From the NCBI GenBank assembly GCA_017559525.1, contig JAFYRI010000011.1, positions 124,001-188,000 of the forward strand: a DNA stretch of 64,000 nucleotides. Reading direction: 5' to 3'. A program made the position numbers and the translations under genes. Numbering within the stretch: position 1 is the first letter of the stretch; each line of letters opens with the position of its first letter. Origin of the DNA: Alphaproteobacteria bacterium (GTDB lineage Bacteria > Pseudomonadota > Alphaproteobacteria > CAAHEQ01 > UBA3637). Below are positions 56,872 to 64,000 of the stretch, piece by piece. The notes beneath the pieces are model-generated. The model saw only the letters and a list, made by a program, of their open reading frames with translations, was not told where the DNA came from and did not search any database.

Positions 56872-56899
56872 AAAAAGCCTTAAAAAAAATTAAGGCTTA
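56872..56899 (-). terminator. Terminator of carD
   Basis: Minus-strand TAAGCCTTA, 8-base loop, TAAGGCTTT, then T; 13 bases past the carD stop. Confidence 0.82.
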
Positions 56900-56911
56900 T
56901 AAAATATATTT

Positions 56912-57424
56912 TTAAGCAAGAGATGCATTTTTTGTTTGCAATACAGATTCTAATTTAGACATTGCATCTTCTTCTTTTACTTTTTTTACGACTGCATATT
57001 CAGAAACTAAGCGATGCATTGCTTGTTCATAAATTTGTCGTTCAGAATAGGTTTGTTCGGCTTTTTCTGGATCTTTATATAAATCGCGCAACACTTCAGC
57101 TACGGAAATAACATCACCAGAATTGATTTTGGACATATATTCTTGAGAACGTTTTCCCCATTGTACTCGTTTAATTTTTGCCTTTCCTTTCAAGGTGCGA
57201 ACCGCTTCATCCATTGTGGCAGAAGTTACAATTTGACGCAACCCTGTTTTTTGAGCGTTTGGCATAGGAATACGTAATGTTAACTTGTCTTTATTAAAAT
57301 TAACCGCAATTAAATCTAATTTTTGACCCGCAACTTCGGTTTGTTCTATATTTGTAATTTGACCAACACCATGAGCGGGATAAACCACAAAATCACCGGG
57401 ATTAAATGTGTAATCTTTTGACAT
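56912..57424 (-). CDS. carD: CarD/CdnL-type RNA polymerase-binding regulator
   Basis: 170 aa. CarD-family proteins bind the RNA polymerase beta subunit and stabilise open promoter complexes, often at rRNA promoters. The N-terminal Tudor-like domain has FNPGDFVVYPAHGVGQITNI (residues 7-26), followed by the helical DNA-binding part with WGKRSQEYMSKINSGD and LRDLYKD. Typical of alphaproteobacterial CdnL. The ATG is preceded by CGGAGAGT. It is a single-gene unit. Confidence 0.95.
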   Translation of the reverse strand: MSKDYTFNPGDFVVYPAHGVGQITNIEQTEVAGQKLDLIAVNFNKDKLTLRIPMPNAQKTGLRQIVTSATMDEAVRTLKGKAKIKRVQWGKRSQEYMSKINSGDVISVAEVLRDLYKDPEKAEQTYSERQIYEQAMHRLVSEYAVVKKVKEEDAMSKLESVLQTKNASLA

Positions 57425-57460
57425 TCTTTACTCTCCGTTTTTTGTTTACTTACGAGGGGG

Positions 57461-57469
57461 AGTATATCA
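57461..57469 (-). promoter_or_regulatory. Probable carD promoter (extended -10)
   Basis: Minus-strand TGATATACT: TATACT (57461-57466) with an extended -10 TG, 36 bp before the carD ATG. No clear -35. Confidence 0.55.
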
Positions 57470-57548
57470 TACTTTTTTTAATTTTAACAGCAAAAAATGC
57501 ACTTTTGGCAAAATAATATCCAAAAAGAGGCATTTTGTTAAGTTTCTG

Positions 57549-57577
57549 TTTACTTTTTCAAATATTTAACATATAAA
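57549..57577 (+). promoter_or_regulatory. Promoter of the ABC transporter gene
   Basis: TTTACT (57549-57554), 17-bp spacer, TATAAA (57572-57577). Confidence 0.62.
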
Positions 57578-57611
57578 ATACACAAATCGACCACAAAATA
57601 AAGGATAAAAT

Positions 57612-59273
57612 ATGTTCAAAAATCTAATTACCTTTTTACATTTATGCTGGATTAGCGCAACAACCAAGGCGCTTAAAGCAAAACTATTGTCAAATATTCC
57701 CGTCAGCTTGATTGGGGGAATTACCGCATTTACCGCGCCACTATTTTTATCCTGGATTGTAAAAAGTCTCAACAACAAACAATCTGAAGAAGCCCTCGTT
57801 TGGTTTTATGCGTTACTTGGAGCGACCGCCTTTGGATGGATTACTCGTTTTTATTGGAGGTATGTTGTTGAACCAGCTAGTACCGTTATTGAAATGAATT
57901 TGAGACAAATTTATTTTAAAAAACTATTTAATAAACCTTATGCATGGCATCTAAATAATTCAGTTGGCTATTTTTCAGGGGCTTTAGAGCGCGTTTGCAT
58001 GAACATACACATGTGGTTGTGCGACTTCCCAATGGATTTCTTGCCAGCCATTATTTTAGTTTTATGTTTTTTTGGATATACATTAAGTATTTCTATTTGG
58101 TTGTTTATTTATTTCGTTGCCTCATTAACATTGTTGATTATCTTAACTCGCTTATTATTCAACAAACGCATAGGCTACATTGATTCTCTAACAGCTCAAA
58201 TGTTAAAATTCAACAAGCTCTTCATTGACTTTTTATACAATGTTCGTTCTGTTAAAAAAATGAATTTAATGGGATTTGCTACTACAAGAACAAAAAAACA
58301 AAGCAAAGAGGTCATTCAAAAAGCCGAACAAATGATGCATTATAACGCAAAACAATGGGGAGCAATGGAATTTATTATGCAAGGCATGACATTAGGCCCT
58401 ATTGGATATTTTTTGTATCAATATATACAAACGGGAAATGGATTAGATGTTGTTGTTATGATTGCCGCTATTGCACCTCAATTAGAACAAACAGGTCGCA
58501 GAATGATGTATTTTATGACAGCCAGTGCCAAGGTATTAACAGAATATAGTCGTCTAGCAGAACACTTAGGCGATGTAGAAATCACCGAACCAACCCAGAC
58601 CATAAAAAACTGGAAAAATATTACATTTGAAAACACATACTTTGAATTTGTAAAAGATGGTCACATTTTTCACCACAAAGTCCCCTTCTTTAAAATTCAA
58701 AAAGGCGACAAAATTGCCGTTGTCGGACGCTCTGGAGAAGGAAAATCCACCTTTTTAAACTTATTAACAGGACAATTTCCGTGTCAAAGCGGCGATATTC
58801 GTGTAGACAAACACTCCTATCAAGATCTTGGACAAGCTTTTTTTGATAAATATATTACATACATTTCTCAAGACGTAGAATTGTTTGACATGAGCTTATA
58901 TGACAATATTGTTATGGGAAAACATGTTTCACATGAAACATTACAAAAAATTATTGATGGGTGCCAACTGGGCGAATTAATTGCTCGGATGGATGGCAAC
59001 ATGCACAACGACATCGGCGAAAAAGGTGTAAAAGTATCTGCAGGAGAAAAGCAACGTATTAATTTGGCTCGTGGATTATTATTGAACCGTGATATTTTGG
59101 TGTTGGACGAAATTACCGCCAATTTGGATCCTGCAACAACTCAAAAAATATGGGAATTCATTTTTACCGAATATGCAGATAAAACAATCATTGCCGTTTC
59201 ACACGAAAAAGATTTACTCAACCACATAGAGCGCCGTTTGGAATTCAAGCGTGGATTCGGCAAAGAAATTTAA
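57612..59273 (+). CDS. ABC transporter, fused membrane and ATPase domains (exporter type)
   Basis: 553 aa half-transporter. The N-terminal six-span membrane domain (about 20-310) is followed by the ATPase: Walker A VGRSGEGKST (371-380), signature VSAGEKQRINLARGL, Walker B ILVLDEIT and the H-loop IAVSHEKD. It would act as a homodimer in the inner membrane. The substrate is not shown by the sequence; the layout matches the lipid/multidrug exporter class. AAAGGA precedes the ATG. It has its own promoter and terminator, and the gene is rather A-rich in the membrane half. Confidence 0.92.
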   Translation: MFKNLITFLHLCWISATTKALKAKLLSNIPVSLIGGITAFTAPLFLSWIVKSLNNKQSEEALVWFYALLGATAFGWITRFYWRYVVEPASTVIEMNLRQIYFKKLFNKPYAWHLNNSVGYFSGALERVCMNIHMWLCDFPMDFLPAIILVLCFFGYTLSISIWLFIYFVASLTLLIILTRLLFNKRIGYIDSLTAQMLKFNKLFIDFLYNVRSVKKMNLMGFATTRTKKQSKEVIQKAEQMMHYNAKQWGAMEFIMQGMTLGPIGYFLYQYIQTGNGLDVVVMIAAIAPQLEQTGRRMMYFMTASAKVLTEYSRLAEHLGDVEITEPTQTIKNWKNITFENTYFEFVKDGHIFHHKVPFFKIQKGDKIAVVGRSGEGKSTFLNLLTGQFPCQSGDIRVDKHSYQDLGQAFFDKYITYISQDVELFDMSLYDNIVMGKHVSHETLQKIIDGCQLGELIARMDGNMHNDIGEKGVKVSAGEKQRINLARGLLLNRDILVLDEITANLDPATTQKIWEFIFTEYADKTIIAVSHEKDLLNHIERRLEFKRGFGKEI

Positions 59274-59292
59274 ATTTATCATTTTCTATTTT

Positions 59293-59320
59293 AAGGGGGA
59301 GAAAACACTCCCCCTTTTTT
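59293..59320 (+). terminator. Terminator of the ABC transporter gene
   Basis: AAGGGGGAG, 6-base loop, CTCCCCCTT, then T. Confidence 0.92.
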
Positions 59321-59346
59321 ATTTTGAAGCACCCCAAAGAAAAGAC

Positions 59347-59375
59347 TTGATTTTTGAAAAATGTTTTTGTATAAT
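59347..59375 (+). promoter_or_regulatory. Promoter of the CAT-anticodon tRNA
   Basis: TTGATT (59347-59352), 17-bp spacer, perfect TATAAT (59370-59375), 14 bp before the tRNA. Confidence 0.9.
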
Positions 59376-59389
59376 GACCTTGTTTTTGG

Positions 59390-59466
59390 GGGTCTGTAGC
59401 TCAGTTGGTTAGAGCCGCCCGCTCATAACGGGCTGGTCGGGGGTTCGAGTCCCTCCGGACCTACCA
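59390..59466 (+). tRNA. tRNA with CAT anticodon (elongator Met or Ile2)
   Basis: 77 nt including encoded CCA. The D stem is GCTC/GAGC, the anticodon arm is GCCCG-CTCATAA-CGGGC, and the T arm is GGGGG-TTCGAGT-CCCTC. The anticodon is CAT. It is not the initiator: the anticodon stem lacks the three consecutive G-C pairs of tRNA-fMet and position 1 pairs (as G-U) with 72. It is either elongator methionine or the isoleucine tRNA whose C34 is changed to lysidine; the sequence alone does not settle this. Confidence 0.93.
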
Positions 59467-59477
59467 TAAACAAAACA

Positions 59478-59502
59478 AGCGACCTTTTATGGTCGTTTTT
59501 TT
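59478..59502 (+). terminator. Terminator of the CAT-anticodon tRNA
   Basis: CGACC, 6-base loop, GGTCG, then seven T. Confidence 0.87.
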
Positions 59503-59605
59503 GTTTATATATGGTATCTAAGTAACCTTACCTCCCCAAGGGATTTAACAGTCAAATGAAGCCAAACATACGGCCGTGTTATCATAAAGAAGTCTGTTTT
59601 ATTAC

Positions 59606-60043
59606 TTACACATTCTTTAAAAAAACAAGAACCAACAAAAATAAATATGACGAGAATAGACACACCGTTTGTAAGAAAAAGACTGCACCCTTTGATGGTT
59701 GTTTAAAAATCCAAATTAAATCTAAAATAGGACAAACAATTATTAAATATCGAAAGAAAAAAGAAAGCAATCCAACTGCGAAAGCTATTATTTTCGGCAC
59801 ATTAAGTGCCCATAAAACAAAAAATAAATGCAATGAAACCATAACAAAGGGGAGTACCAGTATAAAATACAAGAATATATAATGTAATCCTGGCAATAAT
59901 AGCACACTCAAAACAATTATCAAAAAACTGCTAATCACAATCAAACTGAGGCACAATGATGTTATCCACGTGCCATTATTTTTAAATGCTACTATTTCTC
60001 TACTTTCTTGTTGCACCATTTTTTCTTTATTTTCTTCTAACAC
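59606..60043 (-). CDS. Small four-span membrane protein, unrecognised
   Basis: 145 aa with a short polar N-terminus and four hydrophobic segments (about residues 30-50, 55-77, 85-110 and 122-143). The composition is very rich in Leu, Ile, Val and Phe. The start is a GTG at 60043 with GGGGA upstream, 17 bases inside the end of rnr, so the two genes are translationally linked. A start at the internal ATG eight codons later is possible. No family is recognised. Confidence 0.68.
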   Translation of the reverse strand: MLEENKEKMVQQESREIVAFKNNGTWITSLCLSLIVISSFLIIVLSVLLLPGLHYIFLYFILVLPFVMVSLHLFFVLWALNVPKIIAFAVGLLSFFFRYLIIVCPILDLIWIFKQPSKGAVFFLQTVCLFSSYLFLLVLVFLKNV

Positions 60044-62273
60044 TTCTTTTCCCCTTCATTCGTTTTTCTGTTTTGGTTTTGCGTTTTACCGATGTTCCAC
60101 GTTTGACAATCGCTTTGAATTTACCTATGGCATGACCCCCCTTTTCCTTTTTACCACCACCGATAATATCAAATACCATACCACCTGTAACCGGCACACA
60201 CTCTTTTAAAATCACATCAACCATATCACCACAAGCAAAAACACGCCCGGTTTCACGGCCAATTAATCTGGCACCAGCCTCGTCTATTTCATAATAATCA
60301 TTTGCCAAAGAACTGAGTGGCACAAAACCGTCTGCACCATAAGCATCCAATCGCACAAATATACCAAAAGTGTTAACAGAAGAAATGCGCGCTCTAAACT
60401 TGGCACCTATTTTATCTACCAAATAACCAGCAATATATCTGTCCACTGCATCTTGTTCAGCGCTAGCCGCTTGACGTTCCATATAGGAAATATGACGCGC
60501 TGTATCATCAAATGTCTTAACTTCGTCATCTGTTAAAGCGCCATCGCCTAACTTCAGCGCGCCAATTAAGGCACGATGTACCAAAATATCAGCATAGCGA
60601 CGAATAGGTGATGTAAAGTGAGCATACCGAGCCAAAGCCAATCCAAAGTGGCCAATATTTTCGGGACTATAAACGGCTTGAGATTGACTGCGCAAAACAA
60701 ATTCATTAATGGCAAAATCTTTTGCTGTACCATCAGCACGCGTTAAAATGGCATTAAAGTCGCTGGGATTTGCATTTTCTCGTAAATCAGCACTATGACC
60801 AATTGTTGCCAAAAAGGCATTTAACGCTTCGATTTTTTCAGCACTTGGGCGATCATGCACACGATACATTGTCGCCCAACCTTTATCTTCCAATGTTTCA
60901 GCGGCCGCTACGTTTGCCAAAATCATTAATTCTTCAATCAACCGATTACTATCCGTAATTTCCCGTTTTTTGATATCAATAACTTGACCTTTATCATTTA
61001 AAATCACTTGACGTTCCGGCACATCAATTTCCAACACGCCACGGCGTTTACGTTTTTTCAACAATGCCTGATATGCCCCCGTTAAATAAGTGAGTTCATT
61101 TTCCAATCCCGCCACCGGGGTTTGACCATCCATAGCAGACTGAACCTCTTCATACGTCAAACGTCTGGCTGATTTAATCAAAGCCCGTCTAAATGTATGG
61201 CGGATTTTATGACCTGTTTTATCTATCCAAGCTTCACATACCATCGCCGCACGTTTTTGGTTGGGTTGCAATGAACACATTTTATTGGACAATGCTTCTG
61301 GCAACATCGGAATGACTCGATCCGGAAAATAAACAGAATTGCCGCGCATTCTGGCGTCCATATCCAACGCATCCCCGCTTCTGACATACCAAGCCACATC
61401 CGCAATCGCTACCATAATATGCCAACCATCTTTGTTGGAACTGTCTGTATCAGGTTCGGCCCAAACAGCATCGTCAAAATCCCGTGCATCAGCACCATCT
61501 ATTGTCACAAATGGAACAGCCGTTAAATCTTCACGATGTTTGCTTTTTGCAGGAACCGTCGCTTTTCCTGCTTCATTTTCACCAGCCTTTGAAAACATCA
61601 CAGGCAAATTATGCAAATAAATGGAAATGAGTGTCGCCGCAAATGGATCAGTTTCTGACCCAATTTTACGCACAAAGGTTGCCTCTGGGAAACGAGAACG
61701 CACCATCGGAATATCGGCAATCACAATATCCCGATTATGTAATTTTTCCACCGGTAAATTTTTCAATTTAAACGCTTGCTTTAATCGTCTATCCACCGAT
61801 GTGACAAAACCATTTTCAAATACACATACCATATGATTTTCGCCTGCTGTCAAGCGACGCAAAGCCTCGCCTTCATATAGACGATTCCCGACCGGTGTTA
61901 ATTTAGCTTGCACAATATCACCAACACCTGCTGGTGGATTAAGTTTATCTTTCACAATAATAATTTGAGGCATTGGCTCATCTGATGGCCATTCCAATGG
62001 TCTGGCGATTAATTCCCCCTCAGAATCCAGCCCCGTGATTTCAACACTGGCTCGTTCAGGTAAAGCCCCCTTAACGGATAACTTTCTGCCTTTTTCAGAA
62101 AACACTTTACCTTCTGATTTTAAACTTTTCAGCATATCTTTTAAAATAATCTTGTCGTCCCCTTTTAATCCAAAGGCACGAGCCAACTCACGCTTACCAA
62201 CTTTGCCAGATTGCGTATTTAAGTAGGCCATTAATTCATCCATAGAAGGGATTGGTGCTTTCTTTTTAACCAT
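60027..62273 (-). CDS. rnr: Ribonuclease R
   Basis: 748 aa 3'-5' exoribonuclease that degrades structured RNA. An N-terminal winged-helix part and cold-shock domains (about 20-230) come first. The RNB catalytic domain follows, with VTIDGADARDFDDAVWA (catalytic aspartates), AIADVAWYVRSGDALD, FPDRVIPMLPEALSNKMCSL and HFTSPIRRYADILVHR. The S1 domain (about 630-715) follows, with a basic tail (KRGTSVKRKTKTEKRMK). Length and domain order are normal. The upstream region 62274-62418 shows no gene. Confidence 0.97.
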   Translation of the reverse strand: MVKKKAPIPSMDELMAYLNTQSGKVGKRELARAFGLKGDDKIILKDMLKSLKSEGKVFSEKGRKLSVKGALPERASVEITGLDSEGELIARPLEWPSDEPMPQIIIVKDKLNPPAGVGDIVQAKLTPVGNRLYEGEALRRLTAGENHMVCVFENGFVTSVDRRLKQAFKLKNLPVEKLHNRDIVIADIPMVRSRFPEATFVRKIGSETDPFAATLISIYLHNLPVMFSKAGENEAGKATVPAKSKHREDLTAVPFVTIDGADARDFDDAVWAEPDTDSSNKDGWHIMVAIADVAWYVRSGDALDMDARMRGNSVYFPDRVIPMLPEALSNKMCSLQPNQKRAAMVCEAWIDKTGHKIRHTFRRALIKSARRLTYEEVQSAMDGQTPVAGLENELTYLTGAYQALLKKRKRRGVLEIDVPERQVILNDKGQVIDIKKREITDSNRLIEELMILANVAAAETLEDKGWATMYRVHDRPSAEKIEALNAFLATIGHSADLRENANPSDFNAILTRADGTAKDFAINEFVLRSQSQAVYSPENIGHFGLALARYAHFTSPIRRYADILVHRALIGALKLGDGALTDDEVKTFDDTARHISYMERQAASAEQDAVDRYIAGYLVDKIGAKFRARISSVNTFGIFVRLDAYGADGFVPLSSLANDYYEIDEAGARLIGRETGRVFACGDMVDVILKECVPVTGGMVFDIIGGGKKEKGGHAIGKFKAIVKRGTSVKRKTKTEKRMKGKRSVRRK

Positions 62274-62418
62274 GTTAACGCTCCTTTTCCTATATTATCT
62301 CATATTTTAAAGACAGGAGCAATAAAAAAACGCTTACCCCAAAATGCACCAATAACTGGTATGTATTAAAAAACTACTTAACACACTTCAAGATAAAAAA
62401 TAATTTCATTACACTGTT

Positions 62419-62850
62419 TCACAAAACATCATCTTCGTAAAATAAAATAACTTGATTAATTTTTTGAACTGCTGTTTTTAAGTATGGACAAACATTGTCC
62501 GGTAAATTATCCCAACAATGCCATACAAGTTCGGCACACTTATCCGGCTCCAAATTTTGAATATCACCTGTCCATTTTGCACATTCAAAATAAAACTGCA
62601 GATATTCGGCGCCATCCCCGCTATGACAAATTGTTTTTAAAACCAAATCTTGTGGATTAATATCAACACCGATTTCTTCCTTAACTTCACGAGCCGCCGC
62701 ATCAATAATTTTTTCATTACCATCTAAGTGACCACCAACAAATCCCCAGAAGCCGGCAAAAGAACAATTTTGACGCAATTGCAACAACACCTGATTATCG
62801 CGTCGCAACATAATGAATATCCCAACCGGAATTTTAAAACGTTCTGCCAT
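62419..62850 (-). CDS. NUDIX hydrolase
   Basis: 143 aa. The Nudix box GX5EX7REUXEEXGU is complete in GGHLDGNEKIIDAAAREV followed by KEEIGVD (about residues 40-64). FWGFVGG precedes it, and WHCWDNLPDN is a typical late element. Likely substrates are nucleoside diphosphate derivatives or oxidised nucleotides; none can be named. The ATG at 62850 (MAERFKIP) follows GAGGGAA and comes one base after the stop of the MccF-like gene, so they are co-transcribed; the longer frame adds residues with no site. Confidence 0.92.
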   Translation of the reverse strand: MAERFKIPVGIFIMLRRDNQVLLQLRQNCSFAGFWGFVGGHLDGNEKIIDAAAREVKEEIGVDINPQDLVLKTICHSGDGAEYLQFYFECAKWTGDIQNLEPDKCAELVWHCWDNLPDNVCPYLKTAVQKINQVILFYEDDVL

Positions 62851-62851
62851 A

Positions 62852-63949
62852 TTATTCCCTCTCCCGAACACCGCTTTCTAAAATGGAAACTTTTTTTGCT
62901 ACCGGATTAATTTCACACATCGCCCCATACGGCAAAATCAACTGAGGTACCGTATGACCAAAATCCATATTGCTCACAACCGGTAAATCCTCTCGACCAT
63001 ACTCTTTTAATGCCCTTAAAATAACCTCATCAAACTTCGGATAAGTGGCCAACCAATTCTGCTTATCGGCTTCATCGACAAATTTATCGTTACCGGGTCT
63101 GGCAAACAACAATCCGTTAATACGTTTTAAAATTCCTTGAGCCCCTAAATTACGCAACCAATATTGTACAAAACTGGGCGATGGTCTTTCCTCTGAATTT
63201 TCCAAAAACAAAATGGCATTATCAAATTCTTCCGGTGCAGGCCATAATTTTGTCCCTACAGCCATCATCATCAACACCTCGGTACATCCACCAATTAAAC
63301 GACCGCGTACGGTTTGATTACCTTGAATAAATCTGGGACCTTCTGTCGGAATTCTGGGGCGTTTGGGTTGTTCGTCACTACCCCAATTTACATAATCCAC
63401 GATAAATGTATCGCTGTGAGGCAATTCACCTATCGGAACCACATCAAACAATGTTTTTTTTGTATTTTGCACCATAATATCCGGAATACCTCCGTTTTCG
63501 GCATATCCAAACAAAAGAGATGCTGAATAATAGGAACGAATCCCCGCTTTAAAACACATCAAGTGATTAACCGTGCTGTCGGAAATACCCAAAAATACTT
63601 TGGGATTGTTGCGAATAACAGCAAAATGTTCATCCGTCATCAATTCCAACAACCGAATAGTATCATCACCACCGATATTGCATATAATTCCTTTAATATC
63701 AGGATTTTTAAACGCCCACATTATATCATCTAAACGCCAATCCGGATGATTATAGATTTCCGCTGGCGAACACAAAGCATGTGGGGTTGGAATAACCTTC
63801 ACCCCAAAAGATTCCTCTATTTGGCGAACGCCTTGTTGATAACGATTGGGAAACAGCCCCGCTGCCCCAAACGATAACGTAATCGCAGCAATTGTGTCCC
63901 CCTGCTTTAACGCTGGTGGTATAATCAAATCCTTCATTTTGCCATCCAC
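62852..63949 (-). CDS. S66 family peptidase, MccF-like (LD-carboxypeptidase superfamily)
   Basis: 365 aa cytoplasmic serine peptidase. The catalytic triad fits the family: Ser123 in FLGISDSTVNHL, Glu250 in AILFLENSEERPSP and His332 in MDFGHTVPQLILPYGA. The N-terminal GDTIAAITLS and NIGGDD blocks are also typical. The long middle insertion with VDYVNWGSDEQPKRP (about 184-198, with a Trp) and the ENSEERPSP loop resemble MccF, which cleaves processed microcin C and related aminoacyl-nucleotides, more than murein LdcA. Cell-wall tetrapeptide cleavage remains possible. The start is uncertain: GTG at 63949 or ATG at 63937. It is the last visible gene; it precedes the NUDIX gene. Confidence 0.88.
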   Translation of the reverse strand: MDGKMKDLIIPPALKQGDTIAAITLSFGAAGLFPNRYQQGVRQIEESFGVKVIPTPHALCSPAEIYNHPDWRLDDIMWAFKNPDIKGIICNIGGDDTIRLLELMTDEHFAVIRNNPKVFLGISDSTVNHLMCFKAGIRSYYSASLLFGYAENGGIPDIMVQNTKKTLFDVVPIGELPHSDTFIVDYVNWGSDEQPKRPRIPTEGPRFIQGNQTVRGRLIGGCTEVLMMMAVGTKLWPAPEEFDNAILFLENSEERPSPSFVQYWLRNLGAQGILKRINGLLFARPGNDKFVDEADKQNWLATYPKFDEVILRALKEYGREDLPVVSNMDFGHTVPQLILPYGAMCEINPVAKKVSILESGVRERE

Positions 63950-64000
63950 AAACAGTTCTCATCAAATTGTACGAACTTTTTCATATAAAATCAACATATT

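Overview
The window is a stretch of AT-rich bacterial chromosome that looks alphaproteobacterial. The evidence is a ChpT-type histidine phosphotransferase, an alphaproteobacterial-style division/cell-wall (dcw) cluster with murB-ddlB-ftsQ between murC and ftsA, a CarD-type RNA polymerase regulator, and a HAD hydrolase of the ppa-adjacent kind. The metabolism looks anaerobic and fermentative: a divergent pflB start (12 codons at the left edge) with a FocA-type formate channel, and a full-length AdhE. MurE carries the DNPR motif of meso-diaminopimelate ligases and kdsB is present, so the cell envelope is Gram-negative. Taken together this suggests an uncultured, probably host-associated, low-GC fermentative alphaproteobacterium; that placement is inference.

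Layout. 1-9.1 kb: pflB/focA, a DUF2147 secreted protein, tRNA-His, an unknown 327-aa protein, rpsT, a Sel1-repeat protein, a YejA-like peptide-binding protein in an operon with alr, then accA and an unknown 154-aa protein. 9.1-25.1 kb: the dcw cluster on the minus strand, rsmH-ftsL-ftsI-murEF(fused)-mraY-ftsW-murG-murC-murB-ddlB-ftsQ-ftsA-ftsZ, tightly packed with overlapping genes. murD and mraZ are missing from their usual places. 25.3-26.1 kb: ndk and a DUF378 membrane protein. 26.3-33.9 kb: the most unusual part. It holds an isolated virB3-virB4 pair behind an unknown membrane protein; an operon of SucC-like, SucD-like and ChpT in which the SucC/SucD pair has lost key catalytic residues, including the phospho-histidine motif; and, divergent from it, a protein resembling S66 LD-carboxypeptidases whose nucleophile serine appears replaced.

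34-47.7 kb: a large MscS-family channel, leucyl aminopeptidase, two small envelope proteins, dnaN-recF-gyrB (no dnaA), an AAA/Lon-type protease coupled to mnmA, and a 50-aa lipoprotein. 47.9-64 kb: adhE; a lemA-htpX-nucleotidyltransferase-MORN operon; a ppa-HAD-kdsB-phosphatase operon; carD; an ABC exporter; a tRNA with a CAT anticodon; and rnr, a NUDIX hydrolase and an MccF-like S66 peptidase.

Many transcription units have readable sigma-70 type promoters (TTGACA-like, mostly 17 bp, TATAAT-like) and clear hairpin/T-tract terminators. No insertion sequence, prophage, CRISPR array or rRNA gene was seen, and no stretch over 300 bases lacks a gene.
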